64,000 bases of DNA from Erythroxylum novogranatense (Eukaryota; Streptophyta; Magnoliopsida; Malpighiales; Erythroxylaceae): contig CM057224.1 in NCBI GenBank assembly GCA_029891385.1, positions 35,283,005 through 35,347,004 on the forward strand, written 5' to 3'. Shown one piece after another: positions 52,346-64,000 of the stretch. How positions within the stretch are numbered: the first letter of the stretch is position 1; every line of letters begins with the position of its first letter. The translations under genes were made by a program, and so were the position numbers. The notes beneath the pieces are model-generated. The model saw nothing but the letters and a program-made list of their open reading frames with translations, ran no database searches and was not told where the DNA came from.

Positions 52346-55300
52346 TGTCAGAACCCGATCCCGAGACCGGATTCCAACTCCAACTATTTATACCTTAACA
52401 TTAACGCTCATGCTCTTGCTTACATTCCACACCTATTGGACCCGCTTCAGAGCCCAAAATTTGAGCCCTAAAGCTTGCATGCCCCTACTTTGCAGCGTTT
52501 GATGTCAGTGGTTCCATAAGGGTGATGAGCGACACTACCTAATCATCAAAATCACATTTAGACTTGTTCATATCAATGTAGCTTAAGGCCTCACGTTCAC
52601 ACAGAGGCAAGAATCACCTTAATCGGAGTCATATAACTCAAGATACACTCCAAAAATCTAAGAGAGTTCATACCCGAAACATGACCTCTTAACTGACATT
52701 TCACTTGTTTTAGAACAAACTTTCTCAATTTAACTCCAATTGATACCAAATTTTATGGAGTGAAATATATGTGTCTTATAAATCCAATGGTTCAAGCCTC
52801 ACCTCATTTGGAGGTCGTATGAGAGAATTATGCCCGAAACATTGGACCATGCTCACTTCTGAAATCGAATTGAAACTCTTTTGGCGCCTTTGCTATAACT
52901 TTTAATCTATAGCTCCAAATGCTTTCGTTATTTCACCATACGAAAGTAGACATCTAGATCTACAACTCTCATGAAGACTACAAAGGCTGATTCTATCTCC
53001 TAAATTTTGCAGCATCCTATTTTTCCATCGTCAGATTTCTATCATCTGGTTTTCTATCGTCTGATTTCTATCTTCTGCTTTTCTATCATCTGATTTCTAT
53101 CTTCTGCTTTTCTTCCTTCTGCTTTTCTATCTTCTGATTTCTATCTTCTGCTTTCCTTCCTTCTGCTTTTCTTCCTTCTGCTTTTCTTCCTTCTGCTTTT
53201 CTATCTTCTGATTTCTATCTTCTGCTTTTCTTCCTTCTGCTTTTTTATCTTCTGATTTCTATCTTCTGCTTTCCTTCCTTCTGCTTTTCTTCATTCTGCT
53301 TTTCTATCTTCTGATTTCTATCTTCTGCTTTTCTTCCTTCTGCTTTTCTATCTTCTGATTTCTATCTTCTGCTTTCCTTCCTTCTGCTTTTCTTCCTTCT
53401 GCTTTTCTTCCTTCTGCTTTTCTATCTTCTGATTTCTATCTTCTGCTTTTCTTCCTTCTGCTTTTCTATCTTCTGATTTCTATCTTCAGATTTCTTGTAA
53501 GGCTCATATCTTTTAACTCCGAACTCCAAATTTAGCAAACGATATACCCTTGGAAAGCTCTAACCTTCTACTACAATATTCATGAAGGCTCATTTATCTA
53601 ATTCAAGTCCTACGAAGGTCAAAATCTGAGGCGAAGTTCTGTCAAATTTTGGGAAAATTTGACAGCTCTTCCCTTGAAAGTACATCTATCCAATTTTTTT
53701 CAATCCTAATACTTCCACCTGCATAAGACTCATCATACAACCTCATATAACATGATTAAACCCTAAGGTATCTTCAAACACCATTCGAAGCAACGACCAC
53801 ACTCTTAATCATCTATCATATCCAAACTATAATATTGATGCAATTGGCTTAAACATGCATGGATTTCTTAAAATACATTTGAACTTAGCATTCTTGCATT
53901 TCATTTACGTTCAAAGTGAGTAGCTTATAATGCTTTAGTGGGCATTTCAAGCCCTTTTACAACATAGTTCACATACACTTCCAAAATACTACACTTTTCT
54001 TAAAATGCATCTAAAGCATTGTTTACAACAATTTGCTTGAAATACATCAAAAACATAATTCTTGGAGTATGCCTTGAGCTCATTCTTCATGATCCCGATC
54101 TTTACCTGGAGATGGGACGGGAAGGTAGGGGTGAGCTTTCGCTCCGTGGGTGACACATTTATATTTAGGCTAATAAGCTACATTGCTTCATTAATCATAC
54201 TTTTAGCAACTTGCATAGAAATCATGCAATCATGCAATTCATGAAATTTATCAATCTCAAAACATAATGTTCATACTTCATATCATTCTCATTCTTGCAA
54301 GATATACGCTAACATGTAAACACATAGCTGATGGTTCGAAAAGTCCACGGGTTACTGATGAGCTACACAAGCGTAGTCATATGCTGAGGAGTCCTAAAAG
54401 GAACATCCTATGCCACAATCAAGCAGCCGGCGAAGGCTATATCGGTCGACGTGCACGTGACTCTGCTGGTGGACTTAACTAACCCACATAACACTTAATT
54501 TCATGCATAAAAGCTGGACTTGTCTTGTCCGCTGACTAATTTTCTGAAAATGGATTTTCAAGCATCCATAAAGCTGATTATGCTTAAAGCACATTTTATG
54601 CTTAGCTCACATTTCATGATCTCATTCATGCTCATCCAATTTATGGCAATTTCAAGCAATGTCATGCACTAATCAATTTCTCACATAATGGCAATCATCC
54701 ATCAATTTATACACAATCAAAAGTCAATCAATGCTCATTCCAAGATAGTTGGAAAAACATTAATTTTCCTTTGTTAAGATAATATTCAAAGCATTACTAA
54801 CATAAAGATAAAAGTGAAACCCACCTTATATCCTTGCTTAAGCTTGCCTAAGGAAGTTCCTCTTCTTGTTCTCCTCTTCTTTCTTGTCCTCCTTCATTCA
54901 TGGCAAGGAAAGTACCTCACATCATTTAGGGTTTCTAAAATTGAAAACCTAATGAACCTTAATCATGAAATCAACCCTAGAATCACTAAACCCATCTTCT
55001 TTCTAAGCTTTCTAAACCATAAAATCAAGCCAAACTCAAACTACATTTCATAACTTACCTTGAATCTTTACTCAACCCAAGGGTTTCTTGTATCAAAATA
55101 AAGCTTACACTCTCCTCTTCACTTTTTCTTCTTGCTCTTTCTTCAAAACTCACTCACTTTCATGGAAATGCCAAACCCTAGCAAGTCGCTTTCTTCTCCT
55201 TTCTTTCCTCTTCTACGTAAACTTCTCCTCTTCTCCTTTAAATTTCAGAAATCTCACTTCTTCCTACACTAACTCACTTAAACTCCTCCTTTTATACTTC

Positions 55301-55586
55301 TTCTAATCCACTTAAGCCCAAAAGGCCCAAGCCTTCATTTTCCTACATCCTCCTTACTTCCTCTTTATCCTACAACTTACTTAGGCCCAATTATCTTTAA
55401 GCCCATTTTATCTTTCTTTTCTTTCCTACCTTATTAAAACCCAACTAATTCATTTAATTCCATTAACTCATTACCTAACATCTTTAATGCTAACTCATAT
55501 TACTCAATGTCAAGTTAATTAATGTTAACATAATTTACTTAATTACTCTAATCATGCTTAATTACAAAAAAATTTTGGGGCTAACA
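52346..55586 (-). repeat. 3' LTR of the inner chromovirus
   Basis: 3241 bp, TGTCAGAACCCG to GGGGCTAACA on the plus strand. Nearly identical to 60373-63843 outside the minisatellite. The copy 54062-54244 of a 60-codon frame recurs at 62314-62496 only because the LTR is duplicated. Confidence 0.9.
53026..53495. repeat. pyrimidine-rich minisatellite in the 3' LTR
   Basis: Tandem units built from TTCTGCTTTTCTATC, TTCTGATTTCTATC and TTCTGCTTTTCTTCC, about 470 bp. Orthologous to 61014-61747 in the other LTR, where it is longer and more degenerate. Confidence 0.9.
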
Positions 55587-55610
55587 TTTCTCCCCTTAAG
55601 AAATTTCGTC
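55587..55610 (-). other. polypurine tract of the inner chromovirus
   Basis: On the minus strand CTTAAGGGGAGAAA immediately precedes the LTR start TGTTAGCCCC. It would prime plus-strand synthesis. Upstream lies GAGGACGAAATTTC, typical of this clade. Confidence 0.8.
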
Positions 55611-57500
55611 CTCGAAATTCTTACCCGACTCATCAAGAGGTGTGGATACTTCTCCTTCATTGCATCCAAGGGTTCCCACGCCGCCTCTTCAACTGCATGA
55701 TTTCTCCAAAGGACTTTAACTAGTTGAATCGCCTTGTTTCGAGAACTTTCTCCTTGCTATCTAAAACGCTCATCGCATCTCCTCATAGCTCGATCATCAC
55801 TCACCGAACCTCGAGGTCTGAATTATGTGAGAAGGATCTGATCTGTACCTTCGCAACATAGAAACATGAAAACGTCGTGGATCCGAGATGTTCTAGAGGC
55901 AATGCCAATCAGAAGCTAATGGCCCGATCCTCTCTAGAATTTCATACGGACCCACATATCGAGGACTTAACTTCCCTTTCTTCTGAATCTCATAACTCCT
56001 TCCATGGAGACGCCTTGAGGAACACCTTGTCACCCATCGCATAATCCATTTCTTTTCATTAGCATCAAGATAGCTTTTCATTCTCGTCTCGGGCGGCCTT
56101 AAGTCGCTGTTTGATTACCTCCACTTTCTCAATCGTCATCCGGACCAACTCGTCCCACTAGCTTCCTCTCAATTTCCTCATCCCAAAGATATCGGAGTCC
56201 TGATCTTCGCCATAAAGGGCTTCATAAGGAGCCATCAGATGCTCGAATGGTACAATTGTTGTAAGCAAATTCGACCAACGACAAATAGTCATCCCATGCT
56301 CCTCAAAGTCCATGACACATGCTCTAAGCATCCCTCTAGAGTCTGATTGTCCTCTCGCATCGACCATCCGTCTGAGGATGAAATGTCAGGCTGAAATTCA
56401 ATTTAGTTCCTAATGCTTCCTGCAGACTTCCCAAAATCTCGAGGTGAATCGAGGATCCCCGCCGGATACTATAGAATCCGAACTCCATGTAACCTTACCA
56501 CTTCATCAATGTATTTCTTTGCTAAGACTTGCAAGGAATCTGCTTGCTTGATCGCCGAAAATGAGTCGACTTGGTCAACCGATCAACAATAACCCAAATG
56601 GCATCATGCTTCTTGCGGTCCCCAAAAACCCATCGAAAGTCCATTATGATCCTTTGCCACTTCCATTCAGAATGGACAATGGCTGCAACATGCTGAAGGT
56701 GCCCGTGTTCACCTTGACTTGCGACACACTAGACATCCGCCACATACTCGCTACATCCTCTTCATGCCTTTCCACCGAAATGTTCCTTCAAATCTTTGTA
56801 CATTCGGTGTCGCTCGGTGCATGGAATAAGGCGCATTGTGTGCCTCATCCATGATCTCATCCTTAACTAATTTATCATTCGGATACATAACTGCTTCCGA
56901 CTACCATTAGCCCATCATCTCTCACTACCACTTCAGATCGCTTACCATTCTCAGATTTCCTCACGGCTTACTCGCTTCGCATCCCGCCTCCCGCAACTCC
57001 TTAACTTTCTCTAAGTATCGGCCTCACCCTCGAATTGAGCAAGAATACAATGACCGATCCCGCTTAGACTTATCTTAAGCTTGGCCATTTGCTCCAATAG
57101 AGGCAAGTAAACCGCCGAACATAAGCTATCGATGACTTCCTACCAATGCATCCGCCACTACATTAGCCTTGCTCGGATGATACTCTATCATCGTGTCATA
57201 TTCTCGAGCAACTCTAACCATCTTCTCTCGCCTCGATTCAGCTTCTTTCGCTCATGATGTACTTAAGACTTTTGTGATCTGTGAAAACCCTTGTTCAACC
57301 CCATACAGATAGTGTTCCATATCTTTAAGGCAAAAATCATCGCTGTCAATTCCGGATCACGAGTCGGATAATTCAACTCATATGGCTTCAATCGCCGTGA
57401 AGCATACGCTATCACTTTGTCATTTTGCATTAACACACAACCTAAGCCTCTTCTCGAAGCATCATCAGATCATCAGATACCCCGATCTCCATTGGGTGAT
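55610..57500 (-). pseudogene. RNase H-integrase-chromodomain part of gypsy pol
   Basis: In minus-strand order: RNase H end (DHKSLKYI near 57280; NVVADAL near 57170), integrase core remnants including LRACVMDF and MAPYEALYGE (56367-56158), KGKLSPRYVGPYEILERIGP (near 55980-55920), and LWRNHAVEEAAWEPLDAM (near 55720-55660), a chromodomain-like tail. Frequent 1-2 nt deletions and stops break the frame throughout. Confidence 0.78.
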
Positions 57501-57544
57501 TAAATGGGAGCACTAGTTAACCGCTGCTTAAGCTCCTCAAAACT

Positions 57545-58102
57545 CTACTGGCAATCCTCATTCCAGATAAACTGCTGATTCTTCCTTAACAGCTTAGTCA
57601 TAGGGGCAGCTATTATTGAGAATCCTTCCACAAACCTTCTGTAATAACCTGCCAAGCCTAGGAAGCTTCTTACCTCTTTCACTGTCTTAGGCTCTTGCCA
57701 ATTTACTACTGCTTCCACTTTTCTCGGATCAACATAAATTCCTTTGCTGGAAATCACATGTCCAAGGAAAACTACCTCATGCAGCCAAAATTCACACTTG
57801 CTGAATTTGGCATACAGCTCCTGCTCTCTCAATCTCTGCAATACTATCCTGAGATGTTGTTCATGCTCTTCTTCATCCTTAGAATAGACCAGAATGTCAT
57901 CAATGAATACTATGACAAACTGATCTAAGAACTCCTGAAAAACCCTATTCATAAGGTCCATGAATGCAGCTGGAGCATTGGTCAGTCCAAATGGCATGAC
58001 CCTGAACTCATAGTGCCCGTAGCGGGTCCTGAAAACTGTCTTGTTAACATCAGACTCCCTGATTCGGAGTTGATGATAACCTAATCTGAGGTCGATCTTC
58101 AA
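57545..58102 (-). pseudogene. gypsy reverse transcriptase core
   Basis: A 185-codon open block: [50 protein letters not shown] (catalytic IDD at 57905-57897), [31 protein letters not shown]. This is a typical Ty3/gypsy RT palm and thumb. Upstream RT sequence (58480-58110) is frameshifted. Confidence 0.88.
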
Positions 58103-58109
58103 AAGACCC

Positions 58110-58900
58110 TTGCTCCTGCAATGATCAAATGATCATCTATCCTAGGTAAAGGATATCTGTTTAATCGTCACCTTGTTAAGCTTCCCGTAATCTATACACA
58201 TGCGCCATGTCCCATCCTTCTTCTTAACAAATAGAATCGGCGCCCCCAAGGTGATGAACTTGGCCTCGATAAACCGCTCTAACAACTCCTCTAATCGCCT
58301 TAAGCTCCCTTAACTCATTGGAGCCATCCTGTAGGTGGTATCGAGATTGGCGCTGTTCCGGAATCAAGTCAATTTCAAACTCAATTTCCTCACCGCAAGA
58401 ACCTCGTAATTCTTCCGAATACTTCAGAAACTCCCTCAACCCAAAATCTTCTAATCGCCCATATTCACTTCGATCCACTACATGCGCCAGAAGGCCTCAC
58501 ACCCTGCTCATCATATGTCACCTAACAAGGTGAAATGATCCTCGGTGCCGATTTTCCGTCCCCTTAAAGACCACTTTCACCATTTCTAGATCAAATTCTA
58601 CTTCCTTGAGACTACAATCTAGCTTTGCCTTAAATCTCTCCATAACATCCATCCCCAATATCACATCCAATCCTTGAAGGTCTAGAGGTAGTAGGTCTAC
58701 TACCGCCTAGCACCACCGATCCGAGCTCACAATCCTTGTAAATCAAACTAATCACCACCTTACTCCCTAAGGGAGTACTAACAACCAGAAAATTGTCCAT
58801 AATCTCAGGACATACAGCATGCATATTCATATTTGAGGAAACAAATGAGTGTGTGGAGCCGTGATCAATTAACACATAAACAGAGAGTCAAATAATCGAG
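58110..58900 (-). pseudogene. gypsy protease and RT N-terminal region
   Basis: The protease active-site block reads LIDHGSTHSFVS (about 58875-58835), with Asp-His-Gly in place of the more usual Asp-Ser/Pro-Gly. The protease core then continues until a break near 58700. RT N-terminal sequence ([17 protein letters not shown], about 58330-58260) is out of frame with its neighbours. Confidence 0.7.
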
Positions 58901-59078
58901 CCATACCATCACAACTTCGGAGCAAATGCAGCTTCCTCTCTCGTCATGGCAAATACTCTAGCCGGTGCTCGACCTGCACTTTGGTCTCCCCGCAGGATTA
59001 GCCCTCTTGACCGCTCCCAATCGCTTACTTCAGAATCGGCCTGGTTCCCACTATCTCTGTCTGCCTCTGAGCTTGAGC

Positions 59079-60159
59079 TTAGAAACCCTCTTGTCTCGAC
59101 CTCTGGGGACAATCTCTCATCATATGCCCCTTCTCTCCACACTGGAAACAACCACCAAAGCCCTTGAGACACCTCCCGGGATGAAACTTCCCGCATTGAT
59201 CACACCGAGGATACTTGCCCTTCCATGACTTCCCCGAGCCTCCCACACTAGAGACTGCTCGTAAATTACCTCGATCACGACTCTTGGCAGACCACTCTTG
59301 CCCATGCCACTGAGTATGATGGGTCCCGTGCTCCTCCAGTGCCGGAGCACTCACTCCCTTCCCGGAAGATTGCTCTCTTTCTTCCTTTTCCGCCACTTCA
59401 CCTTAATATTCTCCAATTTCTCACTGGGCGCCAGATCTACCAACCGCGATAGTCATGAAAATTATGGATCAGCACCTTCTCCCGATCCCTAGGTGCAGTC
59501 CGCTCTCAAACTTGCGGCACTTATCCTCTTCGTCGCCACAATATTTGCTGCGATATCGAGACAGTTGAGTGAACTTTAGCTCATATTCACTCACGCCGGC
59601 TCCCTCTGTGTGAGGCTCAAACTCCCCGCCTTCTCTTGATGTAAACCCTCGAGAAGTACTTCCTCCGAAAACTTCTAGAAACTCCTTCCATGTCACTCTG
59701 GAGGTACTACTCGATCATGGGCATCGCCTCCCACCAAGGCAACAGATCTCCTGCAATAAACTAGTCAGATACTCTACCCTCTCCCCATCCGAGCACTTCA
59801 TCCGATTCAGACCTCTCGGTCCTCTTCAACCATGCTTCGCCTCCTGGATTAGTAGTCTGCTGAAATCGACAGCCCCATACTTCCGGAGCTTGTCATACCG
59901 CCCACTCCGATCTGCTGAGCCGGCATCTCGAGCCAGGGTCCTTGCCCATGGCATGGATGAAAGCTCAGGCGAAGGCCCGAAAGAGCTGGGATCTACTTGA
60001 GGCATAGGAGGGGATGGAGAGGCACTTCATGCTGCACACTCGGTGCCTCTGAATCTGAAACAGGATGGTCCTCGATCCTGGGAATGTGGGATTCGTCCGC
60101 ATTTCCCTCCGAGAGCCTGATCGAGCTTGAGCTCCTCGAGTTCTTCTTCGAGGCGGCAT
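59079..60159 (-). pseudogene. gypsy gag with CCHC zinc knuckle
   Basis: Starts MPPRRRTRGAQARSG at 60159. The capsid-like region SEYELKFTQLSRY and DEEDKCRKFESGL (59600-59500) is typical of plant chromovirus gag. The knuckle is CFQCGEKGHMMRDC (59150-59109), preceded by CDQCGKFHPGRC. Multiple frameshifts separate the pieces. Confidence 0.82.
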
Positions 60160-60356
60160 ATTACTCCTTCTAGTGAAAACATTTCAAATCTTTAGCTCAT
60201 GCTTGTAAGACAAGTTCAAATCATGTAAAACAATTCAAAATCAATGATGCATGTACTGTATTTAAAACAAGTTTAAAGCTCATGTAACATGATGTATGCT
60301 GACTCTACTCTTGAGGCTACCCATTAGGGTTCCTAGGAAATCATAAACCTAGAGCT
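60160..60356 (-). other. 5' untranslated leader of the inner chromovirus
   Basis: About 200 bp between the primer-binding site and the gag start; AT-rich, with no open frame of note. Confidence 0.6.
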
Positions 60357-60368
60357 GCTCTGATACCA
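60357..60368 (-). other. primer-binding site for initiator tRNA-Met
   Basis: The minus strand reads TGGTATCAGAGC, a perfect 12-base match to the standard plant retroelement site, four bases inside the 5' LTR end (60373). Confidence 0.92.
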
Positions 60369-60372
60369 CAGA

Positions 60373-63300
60373 TGTCGAACCCGATCCCAGACCGGATTCC
60401 AACTCCAACTATTTATACCTTAACATTAACGCCATGCTCTTGCTTACATTCCACACCTATTGGACCCGCTTCAGAGCCCAAAATTTCGAGCCCTAAAGCT
60501 TGCGCCCCTACTTTGCAGCGTTTGATCTTTGTGGTTTCATAAGGGTGATGAGCGTACACTACCTAATCATCAAAATCACATTTAGACTTGTTCATATCAA
60601 TGTAGCTTAAGGCCTCACGCTCACACAGGCAAGAATCACCTTAATCGAGTCATATAACTCAAGATACACTCCAAAAATCTAAGAGAGTTCATACCCGAAA
60701 CATGACCTCTTAACTGACCTTTCACTTGTTTTAGAACAAACTTTCTCAATTTAACTCCAATTGATACCAACTTTTATGGAGTGAAATATATGTGTCTTAT
60801 AAATCCAATGGTTCAAGCCTCACCTCATTTGGAGGTCGTATGAGAGAATTATGCCCGAAACATTGGACCATGCTCACTTCTGAAATCGAATTGAAACTCT
60901 TTTGGCGCCTTTGCTTTCGTTCTTTCACCATACGAAAGTAGACATCTAGATCTACAACTCTCATGAAGACTACAAAGGCTGATTCTATCTCCTACATTCT
61001 GCAGCGTCCTATTTTTCCATCGTCAAATTTCTATCATCTGGTTTTCTATCGTCTGATTTCTATCTTCTGCTTTTCTTCCTTCTGCTTTTCTTCCTTCTGC
61101 TTTTCTATCTTCTGATTTCTATCTTCTGTTTTCCTCTTCTGCTTTTCTTCCTTCTGCTTTTCTTCCTTCTGCTTTTCTATCTTCTGATTTCTATCTTTTG
61201 CTTTTCTTCCTTTTGCTTTTCTATCTTCTGATTTCTATCTTCTGCTTTCCTTCCTTCTGCTTTTCTTCCTTCTGCTTTTCTTCCTTCTGCTTTTCTATCT
61301 TCTGATTTCTATCTTCTGCTTTTCTTCCTTATGCTTTTCTTCCTTCTGCTTTTCTTCCTTCTGCTTTTCTATCATCCGATTTCTATCTTCGCTTTTCTTC
61401 CTTCCTTTTCTATCTTCCGATTTCTATCTTCGCTTTCCTTCCTTCCTTTTCTTCCTTCGCTTTTCTTCCTTCGCTTTTCTATCTTCGATTTCTATCTTCC
61501 TTTTCTTCCTTCTCGCTTTTTATCTTTTGATTTCTATCTTCCGCTTTCCTTCCTTCCTTTTCTTCCTTCGCTTTTCTATCTCGATTTCTATCTTCGCTTT
61601 TCTTCCTTCGCTTTTCTATCTTCGATTTCTATCTTCGCTTTCCTTCCTTCGCTTTTCTTCCTTCGCTTTTCTTCCTTCTGCTTTTCTATCTTCTGATTTC
61701 TATCTTCTGCTTTTCTTCCTTCTGCTTTTCTATCTTCTGATTTCTTGTAAGGCTCATATCTTTTAACTCCGAACTCCAAATTTAGCAAACGATATACCCT
61801 TGGAAAGCTCTAACCTTCTACTACAATATTCATGAAGGCTCATTTATCTAATTCAAGTCCTACGAAGGTCAAAATCTGAGGCGAAGTTCTGTCAAATTTT
61901 GGGAAAATTTGACAGCTCTTCCCTTGAAAGTACATCTATCCAATTTTTTTCAATCCTAATACTTCCACCTGCGTAAGACTCATCATACAACCTCATATAA
62001 CATGATTAAACCCTAAGGTTTCTTTAAACACCATTCGAAGCAACAGCCACACTCTTAATCATCTATCATATCCAAACTATAATATTGATGCAATTGGCTT
62101 AAACATGCATGGATTTCTTAAAATACATTTGAACTTAGCATTCTTGCATTTCATTTACGTTCAAAGTGAGTAGCTTACAATGCTTTAGTGGGCATTTCAA
62201 GCCCTTTTTACAACATAGTTCGACATACACTTCCAAAATACTACACTTTTCTTAAAATGCATCTAAAGCATTGTTTACAACAATTTGCTTGAAATACATC
62301 AAAAACATAATTCTTGGAGTATGCCTTGAGCTCATTCTTCATGATCCCGATCTTTACCTGGAGATGGGACGGGAAGGTGGGGGTGAGCTTTCGCTCCGTG
62401 GGTGACACATTTATATTTAGGCTAATAAGCTACATTGCTTCATTAATCATACTTTTAGCAACTTGCATAGAAATCATGCAATCATGCAATTCATGAAATT
62501 TATCAATCTCAAAACATAACGTTCATACTTCATATCATTCTCATTCTTGCAAGATATACGCTAACATGTAAACACATAGTTGATGGTTCGAAAAGTCCAC
62601 GGGTTACTGATGAGCTACACAAGTGTAGTCATATGTCGAGGAGTCCTAAAGGAACATCCTACGCCACAATCAGGCAAACGGCGAAGGCTATACTTGTCGA
62701 CGTGCACGTGACTCTGCTGGTGGACTTAACTAACCCACATAACACTTAATTTCATGCATAAAAGCTGGACTTGTCTTGTCCGCTGACTAATTTTCTGAAA
62801 ATGGATTTTCAAGCATCCATAAAGCTGATTATGCTTAAAGCACATTTTATGCTTAGCTCACATTTCATGATCTCATTCATGCTCATCCAATTTATGACAA
62901 TTTCAAGCAATGTCATGCACTAATCAATTTCTCACATAATGGCAATCATCCATCAATTTATACACAATCAAAAGTCAATCATTGCTCATTCCAAGATAGT
63001 TGGAAAAACATTAATTTTCCTTTGTTAAGATAATATTCAAAGCATTACTAACATAAAGATAAAAGTGAAACCCACCTTATATCATTGCTTAAGCTTGCCT
63101 AAGGAAGTTCCTCTTCTTGTTCTCCTCTTCTTTCTTGTCCTCCTTCATTCATGGCAAGGAAAGAACCTCACATCATTTAGGGTTTCTAAAATTGAAAACC
63201 TAATGAACCTTAATCATGAAATCAACCCTAGAATCACTAAACCCATCTTCTTTCTAAGCTTTCTAAACCATAAAATCAAGCCAAACTCAAACTACATTTC

Positions 63301-63843
63301 ATAACTTACCTTAAATCTTTACTCAACCCAAGGGTTTCTTGATCAAAATAAAGCTTAGACTCTCCTCTTCACTTTTCTTCTTGCTCTTTCTTCAAAAACT
63401 CACTCACTTTCATAGAAATGCCAAAACCCTAGCAAGCTCCTTTCTTCTTCTCCTTTCTTTCCTCTTCACGTAAACTTCTCCTCTTCTCCTTTAAATTTCA
63501 GAATCTCACTTCTTCCTACACTAACTCACTTAAACTCCTCCTTTTATACTTCTTCTCTAATCCACTTAAGCCCAAAAGGCCCAAGCCTTCATTTTTCCTA
63601 CATCCTCCTTACTTCCTCTTTATCCTACAACTTACTTAGGCCCAATTATCTTTAAGCCCATTTTATCTTTCTTTTCTTTCCTACCTCATTAAAACCCAAC
63701 TAATTCATTTAATTCCATTAACTCATTACCTAACATCTTTAATGCTAACTCATATTACTCAATGTCAAGTTAATTAATGTTAACATAATTTACTTAATTA
63801 CTCTAATCATGCTTAATTACAAAAAAAAATTTTGGGGCTAACA
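60373..63843 (-). repeat. 5' LTR of the inner chromovirus
   Basis: 3471 bp, TGTCGAACCCG to GGGGCTAACA on the plus strand. It is 230 bp longer than the 3' LTR, chiefly through minisatellite growth. Outside that tract the two LTRs differ by scattered single bases and short deletions. No gene is supported inside. Confidence 0.9.
61014..61747. repeat. expanded minisatellite in the 5' LTR
   Basis: About 730 bp of the same pyrimidine-rich units as 53026-53495. In about 61370-61680 many units read TTCGCTTTT or TTCGATTT instead of TTCTGCTTTT or TTCTGATTT (loss of T in CTG), a change confined to this stretch. The Phe/Leu/Ser-rich frames here (for example 61331-61696) are translations of the repeat and not genes. 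Confidence 0.9.
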
Positions 63844-63848
63844 TTTTT

Positions 63849-64000
63849 CATTTCTTCACAAGGAACTCTTAAGATCATATTAACGCACAATCACCACAAA
63901 TCAGTATTTCTCAATCTCTTCATAATTTTTCAATTCAAATACTTCATCCAAAATCATATCAAACTCACTATTTCTACAACTTAATATTCTTAAACATTTT
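63849..64000 (-). mobile_element. outer gypsy element, internal region continued
   Basis: Resumes directly after the TTTTT target duplication. The sequence is low-complexity and A/T/C-rich like 52060-52340, with no open frame. The rest of the outer element lies beyond the window. Confidence 0.5.

Larger units (their letters stand above)
52346..63843 (-). mobile_element. complete nested Ty3/gypsy chromovirus (Tekay/Del-like)
   Basis: An 11.5-kb element with both LTRs, primer-binding site, degenerate gag-pol and polypurine tract, all on the minus strand, flanked by TTTTT (52341-52345 and 63844-63848). The order gag, protease, RT, RNase H, integrase and chromodomain-like end (LWRNHAVEEAAWEP) places it in the Tekay/Del chromovirus group. 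It lies inside the internal 3' part of the outer element, so it is the younger insertion. Confidence 0.9.

Noticed and set aside
53026..53495. CRISPR-like array
   Set aside because: Units are contiguous variants of one short pyrimidine motif without unique spacers, in a plant LTR.
54062..54244. identical 60-codon frame at 54062 and 62314
   Set aside because: The repeat is explained by LTR duplication and not by coding constraint; it has no further support.
61331..61696. 121-codon Phe/Leu/Ser-rich frame and neighbours
   Set aside because: Product of the pyrimidine-rich minisatellite; all frames of the repeat look alike.

Overview
This is plant nuclear DNA, most likely from a dicot. It is AT-rich and consists almost entirely of transposable elements and old integrated virus. 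I see no host protein gene, rRNA gene or tRNA gene that I can support. Recognisable parts are plant Ty3/gypsy LTRs with initiator-tRNA-Met primer sites, a non-autonomous hAT element, TRIM-like short elements, and a large cluster of endogenous pararetrovirus (family Caulimoviridae).

Layout. (1) 1-2315: the 3' part of a gypsy-type LTR, cut by the window edge and inserted in a viral coat-protein gene. (2) 2316-47945: about 43 kb of endogenous pararetrovirus in at least 15 segments, here called S1-S15. S1-S3 (2316-17703, +) form a head-to-tail array interrupted by a 324-bp hAT MITE and a 2.6-kb solo LTR. S4a/S4b (17704-23805, -), S5-S12 (24618-34136, mixed strands), S13 (34997-40003, -), S14 (40131-47894, -, nearly a whole circularly permuted genome) and S15 (47892-47945, +) follow. 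AT-rich trinucleotide blocks (23815-24617, 29513-29730, 34354-34996, 40001-40128) sit at many segment edges, and two TRIM-like elements (28441-28659, 34137-34353) lie at or near others. (3) 47946-48406: short unassigned DNA with one orphan reading frame. (4) 48407-64000: a gypsy element on the minus strand (LTR 48407-52019, then its internal 3' end), split by a second, complete Tekay/Del-like chromovirus (52346-63843, minus strand, 5-bp target duplication TTTTT).

Viral genome inferred by comparing segments: about 8.0 kb, circular, one coding strand. Order: intergenic region (hairpin, TATA, poly(A) signal, splice-like leader) - ORF A (about 105 aa) - ORF B (80 aa) - ORF C (about 150-190 aa, hydrophobic N-terminus, acidic tail) - ORF D (86-89 aa, CPIC motif) - movement protein (about 325 aa) - ORF F (about 76 aa, coiled coil) - coat protein with CCHC knuckle - protease/RT/RNase H - transactivator/viroplasmin (up to about 480 aa). 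Genes are chained by ATGA, TAAATG or 13-nt overlaps, which suits a polycistronic RNA translated by transactivator-driven reinitiation. ORFs A and B look like paralogues. ORFs A-D are not proteins I can name, and together with MP, CP, RT and TAV they suggest a soymovirus-like but possibly undescribed genus. All segments carry frameshifts, stops or truncations in at least some essential genes, so this locus is a fossil record and not an intact virus.
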